Below the pieces are notes generated by a model. That model was not told the DNA's origin and did not search any database. It saw nothing but the letters and a program-made list of their open reading frames with translations. Source: JANNSX01 sp046348995 (GTDB taxonomy: Bacteria > Pseudomonadota > Alphaproteobacteria > Rhizobiales > Hyphomicrobiaceae). From it: 64,000 nt of DNA. Below, in pieces: positions 56,816 through 64,000 of this stretch (its first letter is position 1; every line of letters begins with the position of its first letter). The stretch is from positions 1 to 64,000 of the forward strand of contig JAXMDB010000011.1 of assembly GCA_046348995.1 (NCBI GenBank), in the 5' to 3' direction. A program made the translations under genes and the position numbers.

Positions 56816-56970
56816 CTTCCCCCCGTGAGGGGGAAGGCCAAGCGCCTTGGACTTAGATGCGTAGCGCTCAAGTCCTTAGGCGCTTGGGATGGGGGGGCAG
56901 ACGCGAGCAAGAAAGTTCATTTGCTTTCGACCCCCCACCCCGACCCTCCCCCTCAAGGGGGGAGGGGGAG
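56816..56970. repeat. Cluster of inverted repeats between tyrS and anmK
   Basis: Three palindromes lie here. CTTCCCCCCGTGAGGGGGAAG is at 56816-56836. AAGCGCCTTGGACTT (56840 on) is inverted as AAGTCCTTAGGCGCTT, ending at 56885. ACCCTCCCCCTCAAGGGG (from about 56943) is of the GGGGAGGG family seen at 53711-53931. The 293-base divergent gap therefore has little room for a classical promoter outside these elements. Confidence 0.75.
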
Positions 56971-57037
56971 CCTGCAGACCTTCGCAGCCTGATACAATTC
57001 AATCTCCTAGGACTGCTACTAACATGGGGCACCGCCG

Positions 57038-58168
57038 ATGGCCAAACTCAAGACGGCATTGGGGTTGATGAGCGGGACGTCGATGGACGGCATCGACGTG
57101 GCGCTCCTGCGCACGGACGGCGAGCACCAGATCGAGCATGGGCCGTTCCGCAGCACGGCCTATCCCGAGGACTTTCGCGCCCGACTGCGCCAAGGGCTGA
57201 TCGACGCGCTGCCGATCCGAAAGCGGTCCGCGCGGCCGGGGTCGCTCGAGGCGCTGGAAAAGGAGCTGACCGAGCGGCACGCGGCGGCGGTGAAGGAGTT
57301 TCTGGAGGCGGAGGGCATTCCGCCGCGCGATGTCGATATCGTCGGCTTTCACGGCCAGACCGTGCTGCATCGCGTGCGGCAAGCAATCTTTGCCTTCGAG
57401 CGCGGCATGCTCACCGTTCAGATCGGTGATGGCGGCTCGCTTGCCAAGTCCATCGGTATCGACGTCGTCTACGACCTGCGCGCGGCCGATTGCGCGGCGG
57501 GCGGGCAAGGCGCGCCGATGGTGCCCGTCTATCATCGGGCGTTGACGGCCAAGCTCGACGCGCGACCGCTTGCGATCCTCAACATCGGCGGCGTCGCCAA
57601 CGTCACCTGGATCGGCCGCGACGGTAAGCTCCTCGCCTTCGACACCGGCCCCGGCAATGCGCTCATCGACGACTGGCTGTTGCAGCATACCGGCAGGGCC
57701 ATCGACGAGGATGGGCAGCTCGCGGAGTCGGGCAGGGTGGACGAGGACGTGCTCAAGGCGATGCTGCGCGATCCCTATTTCGCGAAGCTGCCACCCAAAT
57801 CGCTCGACCGGAAATCCTTCACGATCGAAGGTCTGATCGATATCGCGCCTGCCGATGGCGCGGCGACCCTCACCGCCTTCACCGCCGCCGCCGTCCGCCG
57901 CGCGATCGAGCACATGCCCGAGCCACCGGCGCTCTGGCTCGTCTGCGGGGGCGGCCGCCGCAATCGCACGCTGATGAAGGAGCTTGCGGCACGTCTCGAA
58001 GCCGCCGTCGCCCCCATCGAGGCGATCGGCGCCAACGGCGATGCGATCGAGGCGGAGGCCTGGGCGTATCTGGCCGTGCGCTCGCTCGGCGGTCTGCCGC
58101 TGACGTTTCCTGGCACGACCGGCGTCGCCAAGCCCACAACCGGCGGGGTGCTCGCGCGGGGACGCTAG
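57038..58168 (+). CDS. anmK: Anhydro-N-acetylmuramic acid kinase
   Basis: A 376-residue sugar kinase that opens and phosphorylates anhydroMurNAc during peptidoglycan recycling. The start MAKLKTALGLMSGTSMDGID contains the family GTSMDG box. Further motifs are VDIVGFHGQTVLH, NIGGVANVTWIG, FDTGPGNALID, VCGGGRRN and the TGGVLARGR end. ATG 57038 is used; no ribosome site is obvious. It fits the envelope theme of the window. Confidence 0.96.
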   Translation: MAKLKTALGLMSGTSMDGIDVALLRTDGEHQIEHGPFRSTAYPEDFRARLRQGLIDALPIRKRSARPGSLEALEKELTERHAAAVKEFLEAEGIPPRDVDIVGFHGQTVLHRVRQAIFAFERGMLTVQIGDGGSLAKSIGIDVVYDLRAADCAAGGQGAPMVPVYHRALTAKLDARPLAILNIGGVANVTWIGRDGKLLAFDTGPGNALIDDWLLQHTGRAIDEDGQLAESGRVDEDVLKAMLRDPYFAKLPPKSLDRKSFTIEGLIDIAPADGAATLTAFTAAAVRRAIEHMPEPPALWLVCGGGRRNRTLMKELAARLEAAVAPIEAIGANGDAIEAEAWAYLAVRSLGGLPLTFPGTTGVAKPTTGGVLARGR

Positions 58169-58204
58169 CGGGACTTGGGCGACCTGGCGGTTGGCGCCGA
58201 CAGA

Positions 58205-59197
58205 TCAGCGCGCCATGTCTTGGATGACCCGCTCGATCCCGCTCGTGATGCGGGCCAGAGCCATGGCATCGACCTTGTCCACGGTATCGTTGGCAGTGTG
58301 ATAGTGCGGGTATCTGAAGAGTGCCGTATCGGTGATCATGACCGCCGGAATGCCGACTTCGCCGAACGCCCAATGGTCCGACCAGTCGATTCCAGGCACG
58401 AGGGCTGGCAGCACGCCACCGACAGTCGGAAAGCTCGTGTGCTGCCGGAAGGAGCCAATGACCTCGTGCACGAGCGCTCGTGATCCAAGCGTGCCGACCA
58501 TGGCAACGAAGTTCGCGCGGTCGGGGAAGATTTGGTCGAGGAGCGCGGGGTAGGTCTGGCTGCCGGGCGCGTCGGAAAACGCACCGAGCGTTTCCAGGCA
58601 CAGCATGCCTCGGACATCCTCACCCGACCCGGCGAGTGCGCGTGCATAGACGAGGCTGCCCATCGTCTCGGTCTTGAAATGCGGCGGCTCCTCGTTGACG
58701 AAGAGCACGAAACGGAGGCGGGTCGCTGTTGGTGGCCGAGCCTTCAAGGCCTTGGCAAGCTCGACCACAGCCGCCGTGCCTGTCGCGTTGTCATTGGCGC
58801 CAGGCGCAAGACCGGCCGAGTCGTAGTGCGCCCCGATGACGAGCGTGTCGCGCACCGGGCCACTCGGCTCGACGACGACCTCGAGATTGGCGACCTCCTG
58901 GCCGTCCGCCGAAAAGACATGTCTGCGCACGCGAAAACCGCCCACTTCGAGTGCGCTCGCCAGATAGGTCTCGACCTTGCGGAGCGCGTCGATATTGGCG
59001 GCGTTGTGTGGCTCGGCGGCGATGGCCGCAATGTGAGCGCGGAGTCTTTCGGCGAGTGCGCGCTCGTCGCTCGTCAGCGTCGGCAAGGCACCCGTGAAGG
59101 ACCGCCCCGGCACCCAGAAGCAAAACCAGCCAAAAGCGGCCCCGCCGATCAGGAGTGCAAGGAACGCCCACGTGAGCCCGTGGAGGAAGTCGCGCAT
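58205..59197 (-). CDS. Membrane-anchored M28-family zinc aminopeptidase
   Basis: A 330-residue protein with one N-terminal helix (LTWAFLALLIGGAAFGWFCF) that anchors or exports it. The M28 di-zinc site is visible: His/Asp in VIGAHYDSAGLA, Asp in ANDNATGTAA, Glu pair in FVNEEPPHF, Glu in CLETLGAF, and a C-terminal His in YPHYHTANDTVDK. It is 10 bases from the upstream membrane protein gene, so they are likely an operon. Confidence 0.9.
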   Translation of the reverse strand: MRDFLHGLTWAFLALLIGGAAFGWFCFWVPGRSFTGALPTLTSDERALAERLRAHIAAIAAEPHNAANIDALRKVETYLASALEVGGFRVRRHVFSADGQEVANLEVVVEPSGPVRDTLVIGAHYDSAGLAPGANDNATGTAAVVELAKALKARPPTATRLRFVLFVNEEPPHFKTETMGSLVYARALAGSGEDVRGMLCLETLGAFSDAPGSQTYPALLDQIFPDRANFVAMVGTLGSRALVHEVIGSFRQHTSFPTVGGVLPALVPGIDWSDHWAFGEVGIPAVMITDTALFRYPHYHTANDTVDKVDAMALARITSGIERVIQDMAR

Positions 59198-59207
59198 CCT
59201 CGACCAC

Positions 59208-60134
59208 TCACCCCAGCGCCTGCTCCAGCCCCTCGCAGGCTTCCGGCAATCCGTCGATCGTACCCAAATATTGCTGCGCGTAGTCGTGGAACAGCTTCCA
59301 GTGGTGACGGGCGTCGGCTTTGCGGGTGCGGCCGCCGGTCAGATGATCGCGGACGGGGTCGAGGAGAGCGTGGATCTGCGCCTTGTGTGCGACCTCCGCG
59401 TCGTCGATCAGCGCGATGAGGGCGAGGATCTGCGTCCGCGGATCCGCTTCGGCCGGCGGGGCTGAGGGCATCGCGAGCGGCGCCCCGCCGAGCGCCTCGC
59501 GGCGCCGGTCGGAGAAGCTACCGAGTGGCGGCCCGCCGAACTCGTCGACAGGGGCGGAGAACGCGTCGTCGCGCACGCTCGCATGGGCGCCGTTGAGCGT
59601 CGAAGGAAGCTCGGGATCGGCACGGCGCGCGGGCATGTCTGGCGGCGTGTCGTTCCGAGGCACCTGTAGCGTCGGCAACGATGTGATTGCGGGCTCGGCG
59701 GCGTCGTCCGCCGCGATGGTGCTCGAGGAAAGATCGATGGCGATGTGGAGGCCTGGATCGGTGCCCGTCATGGCGAGGCGGATGCGATCGAGCACGAGCC
59801 GCAGAAACGCCATGTCGCGGCCCGCGATCAGCACGCGCTCGCCGTCCGACGTCGCGATGACCAGCCGCTTGAGGCCGAGAACGGTCATGGCGAGGGCCAG
59901 CGCGAGCATCGCGAGCCCCAGAATGGTCAACTCGTCGAAGCCGAGACCGCCCCGCACGGACGCGGCGGCCAGCAGGATCACGCCGGCAATCAAAGGAAAG
60001 CGCGCACCGTGCCGCCAGGGATGCACGGTGCCGGCCTGAACGCTCGCCACCTGCGAAAGCTGAATGATGCGATCGCCGAGATCGATGATCTCGGGGGTGA
60101 TCTCCAGTCGGGTCGGGGCCGCGCCCATCCGCAT
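59208..60134 (-). CDS. Membrane protein of unknown family (DUF6232-like N-terminus)
   Basis: A 308-residue protein. After a short soluble start (LEITPEIIDLGDRIIQLSQV), two membrane helices lie at about 47-65 and 70-86, separated by a short loop. The following segment, LKRLVIATSDGERVLIAGRD, resembles the pattern of DUF6232, but this is a weak assignment. The middle is low-complexity (Pro/Ala/Asp) and the end is a helical pair (ILALIALIDDAEVAHKAQIH). It is cotranscribed with the M28 peptidase. A GTG or ATG near 60128 could also be the start. Confidence 0.65.
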   Translation of the reverse strand: MRMGAAPTRLEITPEIIDLGDRIIQLSQVASVQAGTVHPWRHGARFPLIAGVILLAAASVRGGLGFDELTILGLAMLALALAMTVLGLKRLVIATSDGERVLIAGRDMAFLRLVLDRIRLAMTGTDPGLHIAIDLSSSTIAADDAAEPAITSLPTLQVPRNDTPPDMPARRADPELPSTLNGAHASVRDDAFSAPVDEFGGPPLGSFSDRRREALGGAPLAMPSAPPAEADPRTQILALIALIDDAEVAHKAQIHALLDPVRDHLTGGRTRKADARHHWKLFHDYAQQYLGTIDGLPEACEGLEQALG

Positions 60135-60394
60135 ATCCTTTGGTCAGCTGAGTGCGCGCGAAGGAAACAGAAACGGCCGGGAGAAACAAGCCGTGTGGCG
60201 GTTGGTTTTCGTTGACAAGGCAACTCGATGGGCGCATCCTTTTCATGTTGCCTGTTGAGCTGCGGCGCTGCCCAATCGATGTCTCTCGAGAGCCGATGGC
60301 TGCTTACGTCGTAGTCCTCACTTGGACCTGCTCCGGGCCATGGCGACAGCGAAACGCGGAGGAGAAGGCATGACTCCACCGGATAGTCTTGACT

Positions 60395-60416
60395 GACCCC
60401 CCACGGAGGCGGGGTC
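60395..60416. other. Small hairpin in the 540-base intergenic region
   Basis: GACCCC (60395-60400) and GGGGTC (60411-60416) can pair around a 10-base loop. The gap 60135-60674 contains no gene I can support; this hairpin and the terminator-like structure at 60609-60653 are its only marked features. Confidence 0.4.
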
Positions 60417-60608
60417 GCGGCTAGGTCTCGAGGGTGTCGCGCTCCATGTGAGCCGGCGGCCCGTGCGATGAGCAAGGCCTGGTTGATCCATCATCAATTG
60501 AAACGGAAGCTCCAGACGGAGCGGATTGTGATCATGACATGATCCGGGACTGTTTGGTTTTGATCGGGCCGTAGGCCCCTATAGTTGACCAGGATCGTCT
60601 AACGATCG

Positions 60609-60653
60609 GGCCCCGCGCGCCTCCCGAGGGAAGCGGCGGGGCCTTACGTTTTT
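60609..60653 (+). terminator. Terminator-like hairpin, possible end of a small RNA
   Basis: GGCCCCG (60609-60615) pairs with CGGGGCC (60637-60643), with an inner C-rich loop, and is followed by TTACGTTTTT (60644-60653) on the plus strand. No plus-strand gene ends here, so it could close an unannotated small RNA. On the minus strand it follows the flavin oxidoreductase end without a T-run. Confidence 0.5.
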
Positions 60654-60674
60654 GCGACACTCGAGTGCCGCTGA

Positions 60675-62633
60675 CTAAATCGCGAGCGCGGCTTCCAGCC
60701 CTTCGAGCACGGCTTCCTCGGCGGTCCGCGGCGCGAGCGCATCGCCGACGACCGTGACCGTGCCGGGCCACGCGGCGAGACTCAACTCGAGCGTGTCGTT
60801 GCGCGCGTGGCCTTGGGCGAGCACGAGCGTATCGGCGGCCTCCATCACGAGCGGCGCGCCGCTCGCGGCATGCTCGAAATAGACGGTGGTGCCATCGATC
60901 CCGTAGAGCCGCGCGTACGGCACGACCTCGACGCCGAGGGCCGCCAAAACCCCGGCCTGCTGGTCGCGCACGTACCAGGGCAGCATCTCGCCGGCCCCCA
61001 GCCCTTCGACGCACAGCCGCACGCGGCAACCTTCCCGCGCGAGCTTCTCGGCGAGCCCGACGCCGATCCAGTCCGGCCGCCAATCGGCGATGACGACCGA
61101 GGCGCCGACATTGGCGCCGTCGAGCACCTGCCAGGCATCGAGCACGTGCGCCGTCTCGCGACCGGCGAGGTCCGGCCAGTAGGGGCGGCCACCGGTCGCG
61201 ACGATGACAGCGTCAGGCGCTTCTTTCTCCACGACCGCGAGATCGGCAGCGCTGCCGAGAACGATCCGCACGCCCGCCCGCTCGCACTCGCGGTGGAGGT
61301 TCGTCGCCAACCCGCCGAACTCGGCCCGCCGCGGCAGGAGCTGCGCGCGTAGCACCTGTCCGCCGGACTGCCGTCCTTTTTCGTAGAGCACGACGTCGTG
61401 GCCGCGTTCCGCCGCCACTGCGGCAGCCTTCATGCCGGCCGGGCCTGCACCGGCGACGAGCACGCGCTTCCTGGCTTTTGCCGGCGTCACGGCATGCGTC
61501 AGCTCACGGCCCGAGACCGGATGCTGGATGCAGGAGATCGGATAGCCGCGATGGGTGTGGTGGATGCAGGCCTGGTTGCAGGCGATGCAGGCGCGGATGT
61601 CCTCGCTGCGGTCAGTCCGCGCCTTGTTCGGCATCTCGGGATCGGCGATCAGCGCCCGCGTCATGCCGCACATATCGGCTTGGCCGGAGGCGATGACGGT
61701 TTCCGCGATCTGGGGCTGGTTGATGCGGCCCGCGACGAGCACGGGCACCTTCACGGCCGCTTTCACGGCTGCCGCGAACGGCGCGACATATCCCGTCTCG
61801 AGCGCCATCGGCGGCACGATGTGGACAGCGCCCTGGATGGTGGCCGATGTCCCGGCGATGACGTTGAAATAGTCGAGCCCGCCCTCGCGATCATACTGCC
61901 GGCAGATCTCGACGATCTCGCTCGGATCGAGCGCGTCGGTGTCCTTGTCGTCGCCCGAGATGCGGATGCCGACTGCAAATCCGGGGCGTGTCTTGGAGCG
62001 AATGTCTTCGACGATCTCGCGGATGAGCCGCATGCGGTTGTCGCGCGTACCGCCATAGGCATCGGTGCGGCGGTTGGCTCGGGGATCGAGAAACTGCGCC
62101 GGCAGATAGCCGTGCGAGGCAACGATCTCGCAGCCGTCGAGCCCGGCCGTCTGCATCCTGAGCGCCGCATCGCCGTATCCCTTGACGACATCGGCGATGA
62201 GGGCCGCCGTCATCGGGATCGGCATCGTGCGGAAGCGGCTGTTGGGGACGGCGGAGGGGGCATAGCCCGGCGGGATGATCCCCTCCTTGCCCTCCATCAC
62301 CTCGCGACCGGGATGGAACAACTGGCCGAAGATCGTCGCGCCGTGCCGGTGAACGGCGTCCGCGAGGCGCGCATATCCCGGAATGCAGGCATCCGTATGC
62401 ACCATCAGCACATGCGGCGTGTACAGTGCCGTGCGGTGGACACCGGCCACCTGGACGACGATGAGGCCGGCCCCACCCCGCGCGCGGGCCTCCTGGTAGG
62501 CGACGAGGCGATCGGTGATCTTGCCGTCGTGACCCATCGCCGTGTCGTGGCCGGTCGACAGGATGCGGTTGCGGATCGTAGCTCCGCCGATCGTGATCGG
62601 TGCAAACAGCTTGGGAAATGCGGTCGTGGTCAC
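60675..62633 (-). CDS. Fe-S flavin oxidoreductase (2,4-dienoyl-CoA reductase/TMADH family)
   Basis: A 652-residue multi-domain enzyme. The N-terminal TIM barrel (FAPITIGGATIRNRILSTGH, FGQLFHPGRE) belongs to the old yellow enzyme group. A 4Fe-4S site follows with CIACNQACIHHTHRGYP and a fourth Cys in ISCIQHPVSG. The C-terminal half is an NAD(P)/FAD domain (RVLVAGAGPAGMKAAAVAAE, VIVATGGRPYWPDLAG). This matches 2,4-dienoyl-CoA reductase, trimethylamine dehydrogenase and relatives; the substrate is not fixed. GTG 62633 with GGGGAG upstream is preferred to TTG 62711. Confidence 0.88.
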   Translation of the reverse strand: MTTTAFPKLFAPITIGGATIRNRILSTGHDTAMGHDGKITDRLVAYQEARARGGAGLIVVQVAGVHRTALYTPHVLMVHTDACIPGYARLADAVHRHGATIFGQLFHPGREVMEGKEGIIPPGYAPSAVPNSRFRTMPIPMTAALIADVVKGYGDAALRMQTAGLDGCEIVASHGYLPAQFLDPRANRRTDAYGGTRDNRMRLIREIVEDIRSKTRPGFAVGIRISGDDKDTDALDPSEIVEICRQYDREGGLDYFNVIAGTSATIQGAVHIVPPMALETGYVAPFAAAVKAAVKVPVLVAGRINQPQIAETVIASGQADMCGMTRALIADPEMPNKARTDRSEDIRACIACNQACIHHTHRGYPISCIQHPVSGRELTHAVTPAKARKRVLVAGAGPAGMKAAAVAAERGHDVVLYEKGRQSGGQVLRAQLLPRRAEFGGLATNLHRECERAGVRIVLGSAADLAVVEKEAPDAVIVATGGRPYWPDLAGRETAHVLDAWQVLDGANVGASVVIADWRPDWIGVGLAEKLAREGCRVRLCVEGLGAGEMLPWYVRDQQAGVLAALGVEVVPYARLYGIDGTTVYFEHAASGAPLVMEAADTLVLAQGHARNDTLELSLAAWPGTVTVVGDALAPRTAEEAVLEGLEAALAI

Positions 62634-62813
62634 GGCAATGAAGCTCCCCGCGGTCGTGTGCAGCGCACCATCGAAACCCTGTTGCGGGCGCGTGGCAACG
62701 AAGAAATTCAATTCACGACATGCGATGCCGCCGATGGACGGCCACGGCTACCTGTACTAGCCTTGTCTCAGAACGCTGACAGTACGGTTGGCGCAAACTT
62801 CGGAGGAAACCTG

Positions 62814-63857
62814 ATGCAGTTGCTCAAGTCTCTGGCAGGCGCGACGCTCCTGTCGGTCGCTGTCGCCGGTAGTGCGCTCGCGGCCGACGGCCCGACGCTC
62901 GCGGCGGTGAAAGCGGCCGGCGAGCTCAAATGCGGCGTCAACACCGGCCTCGGCGGCTTCTCGCTGCCCGACAGCGCCGGTGTCTGGAGCGGCCTCGACG
63001 TCGATGTCTGCCGTGCGGTCGCGGCCGTCGTTCTGGGCGATCCCAACAAAGTCAAATTCATCGGCCTCTCCGCTCAGCAGCGCTTCACCGCGCTCCAGAA
63101 CGGCGAGATCGACATGCTCTCGCGCAACTCCACCTGGACGCTGCAGCGCGACACCAAGCTCGGCCTCAACTTCACGAACGTCACCTTCTACGACGGCCAG
63201 GGCTTCATGGTGCCCAAGAAGCTCAACGTGAAGAGCGCCAAGGAGCTCAACGGCGCGACGGTTTGCGTGCAGACCGGCACGACGACCGAGCTCAACCTGT
63301 CGAACTACTTCCGCGCCAATGGCATGGAGTTCAAGCCGGTCGTCATCGAGAACCAGCAAGAGGTTCTGGCGGCCTACACCTCCGGCCGCTGCGACGTTTA
63401 TACGACGGATGCTTCCGGCCTCGCCTCGCAGCTCAAGAACGACATCCCGAACGGCGCCGCCGACCACATGATCCTGCCCGAGATCATCTCGAAAGAGCCG
63501 CTCGGACCGGCGGTTCGCCAGGGTGACGAGCAGTGGACCGACATCGTCCGCTATACGGTGTACGCACTCCTCCAGGCGGAAGAGAGCGGCATCACGCAGG
63601 CCAACGTCGCCGAGATGGTGACGACGACCAAGGACCCGGACGTGCAGGCGCTGCTCGGCGCCAAGAACGCCGAAGGCAAGACGTCCGGCAACGGCGAGGC
63701 GCTCGGCGTCGACGAGGACTGGGCCGTGCGCGCCATCAAGGCGGTCGGTAACTACGGTGAGATCTACGACCGCAACATCAAGCCGCTCGGCCTCGAGCGT
63801 GGCATCAACGCGCTGTGGAACAAGGGCGGCCTGATGTACGCCCCGCCGATGCGCTGA
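62814..63857 (+). CDS. aapJ: Amino-acid ABC transporter periplasmic binding protein (AapJ-like)
   Basis: A 347-residue periplasmic binding protein of the general amino-acid transporter. Residues 1-23 form the signal peptide (SLAGATLLSVAVAGSALA). The ligand lobe includes ELKCGVNTGLGGFSLPDSAG, GLDVDVCRAVAAVVLGD and TFYDGQGFMVPKKL; the second lobe ends RGINALWNKGGLMYAPPMR. CGGAGG lies just before ATG 62814. The end of the protein is typical of AapJ. The permease gene appears to follow. Confidence 0.93.
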   Translation: MQLLKSLAGATLLSVAVAGSALAADGPTLAAVKAAGELKCGVNTGLGGFSLPDSAGVWSGLDVDVCRAVAAVVLGDPNKVKFIGLSAQQRFTALQNGEIDMLSRNSTWTLQRDTKLGLNFTNVTFYDGQGFMVPKKLNVKSAKELNGATVCVQTGTTTELNLSNYFRANGMEFKPVVIENQQEVLAAYTSGRCDVYTTDASGLASQLKNDIPNGAADHMILPEIISKEPLGPAVRQGDEQWTDIVRYTVYALLQAEESGITQANVAEMVTTTKDPDVQALLGAKNAEGKTSGNGEALGVDEDWAVRAIKAVGNYGEIYDRNIKPLGLERGINALWNKGGLMYAPPMR

Positions 63858-63872
63858 GCCTGACGCGATCGG

Positions 63873-63895
63873 GGGCCGTGCCGGTGGCGCGGCCC
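63873..63895 (+). other. Hairpin between aapJ and the next gene
   Basis: GGGCCG (63873-63878) can pair with CGGCCC (63890-63895) around an 11-base loop. The TATTTTTC run is 18 bases further on, so it is not a normal terminator. Hairpins at this position often protect the binding-protein mRNA or limit expression of the permease genes. Confidence 0.5.
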
Positions 63896-63933
63896 TCACC
63901 TCTCCCTGCCCCTATTTTTCGGACGGCGGCTCG

Positions 63934-64000
63934 ATGGCTCTGACCGCAACGAGGCCGGGCACCAACGGCTCCACTCTGTCCGCCAACACGCTGGCGATCG
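63934..64000 (+). CDS. Start of a probable amino-acid ABC permease, cut by the window end
   Basis: An open frame of 22 codons begins at ATG 63934 and runs to the window edge (MALTATRPGTNGSTLSANTL). It has no motif of its own yet. In Hyphomicrobiales, aapJ is usually followed by aapQ, so this is probably the first permease gene. The assignment rests on context alone. A GGACGG-type weak ribosome site precedes it. Confidence 0.55.
   Translation, partial: MALTATRPGTNGSTLSANTLAI

Noticed and set aside
60485..60500. FNR/FixK-like palindrome TTGATCCATCATCAA
   Set aside because: The spacer is five bases instead of four, and no gene begins nearby in a matching arrangement.
60532..61083. Minus-strand frame running past the end of the flavin oxidoreductase gene
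   Set aside because: It is a shifted frame of the same gene end, made of Arg/Ala-rich sequence without a motif.

Overview
The window is a GC-rich chromosomal segment of an alphaproteobacterium, most likely order Hyphomicrobiales (Rhizobiales). Supporting signs are three DUF1127 proteins, a GapR/DUF2312 gene, DUF1244, DUF2312 and DUF1036 genes, a TIGR03808-type Tat-exported repeat protein, an HWE-family histidine kinase, an AapJ-type amino-acid binding protein, a class II DAHP synthase, and palindromic intergenic repeats of the kind common in this order. The species cannot be named from the sequence alone. No phage, transposase, CRISPR array, rRNA or tRNA gene was seen.

Layout. 0-3.6 kb: the 3' end of class II DAHP synthase, a YiiX-like hydrolase, a double-cupin gene with an apparent one-base frameshift, and a GT1 glycosyltransferase. 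3.7-9.0 kb: N-carbamoylputrescine amidase, pyruvate phosphate dikinase, a small two-helix membrane protein and ruvB. 9.1-14.7 kb: a fasciclin protein, a stand-alone AP2-domain protein, parE, an M24-fold protein lacking one metal ligand, and a Crp-type regulator. 14.7-22.6 kb: GNAT, secreted SH3, ARPP-1-like protein, panC, cytochrome c556, DUF502, a flavodoxin-fold reductase, glmM and folP. 22.7-24.6 kb: three DUF1127 genes around a LysR gene. 24.7-34.5 kb: aldo/keto reductase with DUF3303, a Na/Pi cotransporter overlapping an asparaginase, an ldt-pcp-TIGR03808 operon, a 1.2 kb gene-free repeat island, and pyk.

34.7-38.9 kb holds two paralogous RTX-type calcium-binding proteins in tandem. They share N-terminal and C-terminal domains and a conserved upstream DNA element. 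38.9-45.2 kb: a TPR-cytochrome c fusion preceded by a perfect CRP-type palindrome, a second cytochrome, a Ser/Gly-rich secreted protein, DUF1036, glycerate kinase, DUF1244, GapR and a DUF882 peptidase. 45.3-51.7 kb: a large L,D-transpeptidase, an HWE kinase with a C-terminal PAS_5-like domain, and a sigma-54 response regulator. 51.9-64 kb: oligoendopeptidase F, an enolase-superfamily enzyme, tyrS and anmK (divergent), an M28 peptidase with a membrane protein, an Fe-S flavin oxidoreductase, and the start of an amino-acid ABC transporter operon.

Themes. Cell-envelope work recurs: two L,D-transpeptidases, a DUF882 peptidase, AnmK recycling, GlmM, RTX and fasciclin proteins. Amino-acid scavenging also recurs: asparaginase, pyroglutamyl peptidase, M3, M24 and M28 peptidases, Aap transporter. 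The least explained parts are the RTX pair with its shared upstream element, the DUF1127/LysR cluster, the AP2 protein, the repeat island, and the hairpin before the ARPP-1-like gene. Most of the rest is ordinary housekeeping content. Family names come from recognising motifs, not from database searches.
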